DNA of 5,445 nt. It comes from Limnochordia bacterium. GTDB taxonomy: Bacteria; Bacillota; Limnochordia; Darwinibacteriales; B1SED10-159. Positions within the stretch are counted from its first letter, which is position 1, and each line of letters begins with the position of its first letter. Positions 4,998 through 5,445 of this stretch are shown here, one piece after another. The position numbers and the translations under genes were made by a program. Under the pieces are notes generated by a model. That model did not search any database. It was not told the origin of the DNA and saw only the letters and a program-made list of their open reading frames with translations. The stretch covers positions 1-5,445 of the forward strand of contig SLOZ01000113.1 of assembly GCA_007132255.1 (NCBI GenBank), written 5' to 3'.

Positions 4998-5445
4998 CTA
5001 GCCAAGACGCAGCCACAGAAACAGCATCTGCACCACACCGATGCCAAAGCCTAAGACAGCGCCCAGCACTTCAATATGCTTCAACTCTTGACTGGCCACC
5101 TGGATCACCAAATTCTCTAGTTGATCTAAGTCGAGGTTTTCAATCCGTTTGCCAATCATATCTCCGAGACGAACATCGCGGCGCAATCGTGACCACAATT
5201 GGTCATAGGCTTCATACGTGAACGGTTCGGCCTCTTTGCTCACGGCCTCCCGGACGTATGCTCGCACTTTCTCGCGGGCCGTGGCTGGCAGCAGCCTTGG
5301 CAGAGCTTGCTCCACACGGACATCCACATGCTCAAGGAGCATCGTCAGGACCTTTTCCTGGTATCTCCCATTGGACACAACCATCTCCACATCAGCAAAG
5401 GGCAGCAGGTCCTCGTCAACGGTTCGAGCCACGTTAGCTGCAATG
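4998..5445 (-). CDS. DUF445 family membrane protein, C-terminal part
   Basis: The gene runs off the window; 148 C-terminal residues are visible, reading IAANVARTVDEDLLPFADVE and onward. An alternative GTG at 5432 is not the start, because the frame stays open to the edge. The segment is largely charged and helical, with Leu-rich stretches such as LDLDQLENLVIQVASQEL, and ends with KHIEVLGAVLGFGIGVVQ and a hydrophobic tail of about 20 residues that should be a membrane segment. This ending, LENLV...ELKHIEVLGAVLGFxIGxVQ, is typical of the DUF445 (YheB-like) family as I recall it. The molecular function of the family is not established. A 6-bp hairpin (4992-4973) follows the stop, but it has no U-tract. 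The gene is unlikely to be co-regulated with infC, which has its own promoter. Confidence 0.82.
   Translation of the reverse strand, partial: IAANVARTVDEDLLPFADVEMVVSNGRYQEKVLTMLLEHVDVRVEQALPRLLPATAREKVRAYVREAVSKEAEPFTYEAYDQLWSRLRRDVRLGDMIGKRIENLDLDQLENLVIQVASQELKHIEVLGAVLGFGIGVVQMLFLWLRLG

Overview
The window is a chromosomal segment from a Bacillota (Firmicutes) bacterium, and every gene I can support lies on the minus strand, so transcription runs from high to low coordinates. The evidence for Bacillota is a T-box riboswitch, an L20-type leader before infC, strong AAGGAGG-like ribosome binding sites, a KtrAB-type potassium transporter, a YsgA-like methyltransferase next to pheS, and a YqzL-like small protein. 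Base composition looks balanced, near 50% GC by eye. A moderately GC-rich spore-former such as an Alicyclobacillaceae member would fit, but that genus-level guess is inference only.

In transcription order, the window opens with the C-terminal end of a DUF445 membrane protein (5445-4998). A strong promoter (4960-4932) follows, then a structured leader with a terminator hairpin (about 4925-4781), then infC-rpmI-rplT (4758-3629), encoding IF-3, bL35 and bL20. infC starts with ATT and rpmI with GTG. Both starts are set by well-placed ribosome binding sites.

The 185-nt gap between rplT and the next gene holds an intrinsic terminator (3489-3457) whose U-tract directly abuts the ribosome binding site of ktrB. 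Upstream sequence can pair in alternative ways, so the arrangement may act as an attenuator. ktrB (pore) and ktrA (RCK gating subunit) encode a K+ uptake system. A SpoU/TrmH 2'-O-methyltransferase (YsgA-like) begins one base after the ktrA stop.

A second strong promoter (464-436) lies just downstream of the methyltransferase. Its transcript first encodes a 35-residue YqzL-like protein (402-295) that is easy to miss because it begins with GTG. It then runs into a T-box riboswitch (256-25) with a UUC (Phe) specifier and a clear terminator/antiterminator pair. Immediately after it is a ribosome binding site and the first codons of a gene that is almost certainly pheS (7 to the window edge).

The genes share a translation theme: initiation factor, large-subunit proteins, probable rRNA methylation, and phenylalanyl-tRNA synthetase. 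The K+ transporter is the functional outlier. The least ordinary points are the small ORF placed between the promoter and the T-box, and the switch-like leader before ktrB. No tRNA, rRNA, CRISPR array or mobile element is visible. I see no clearly novel system.
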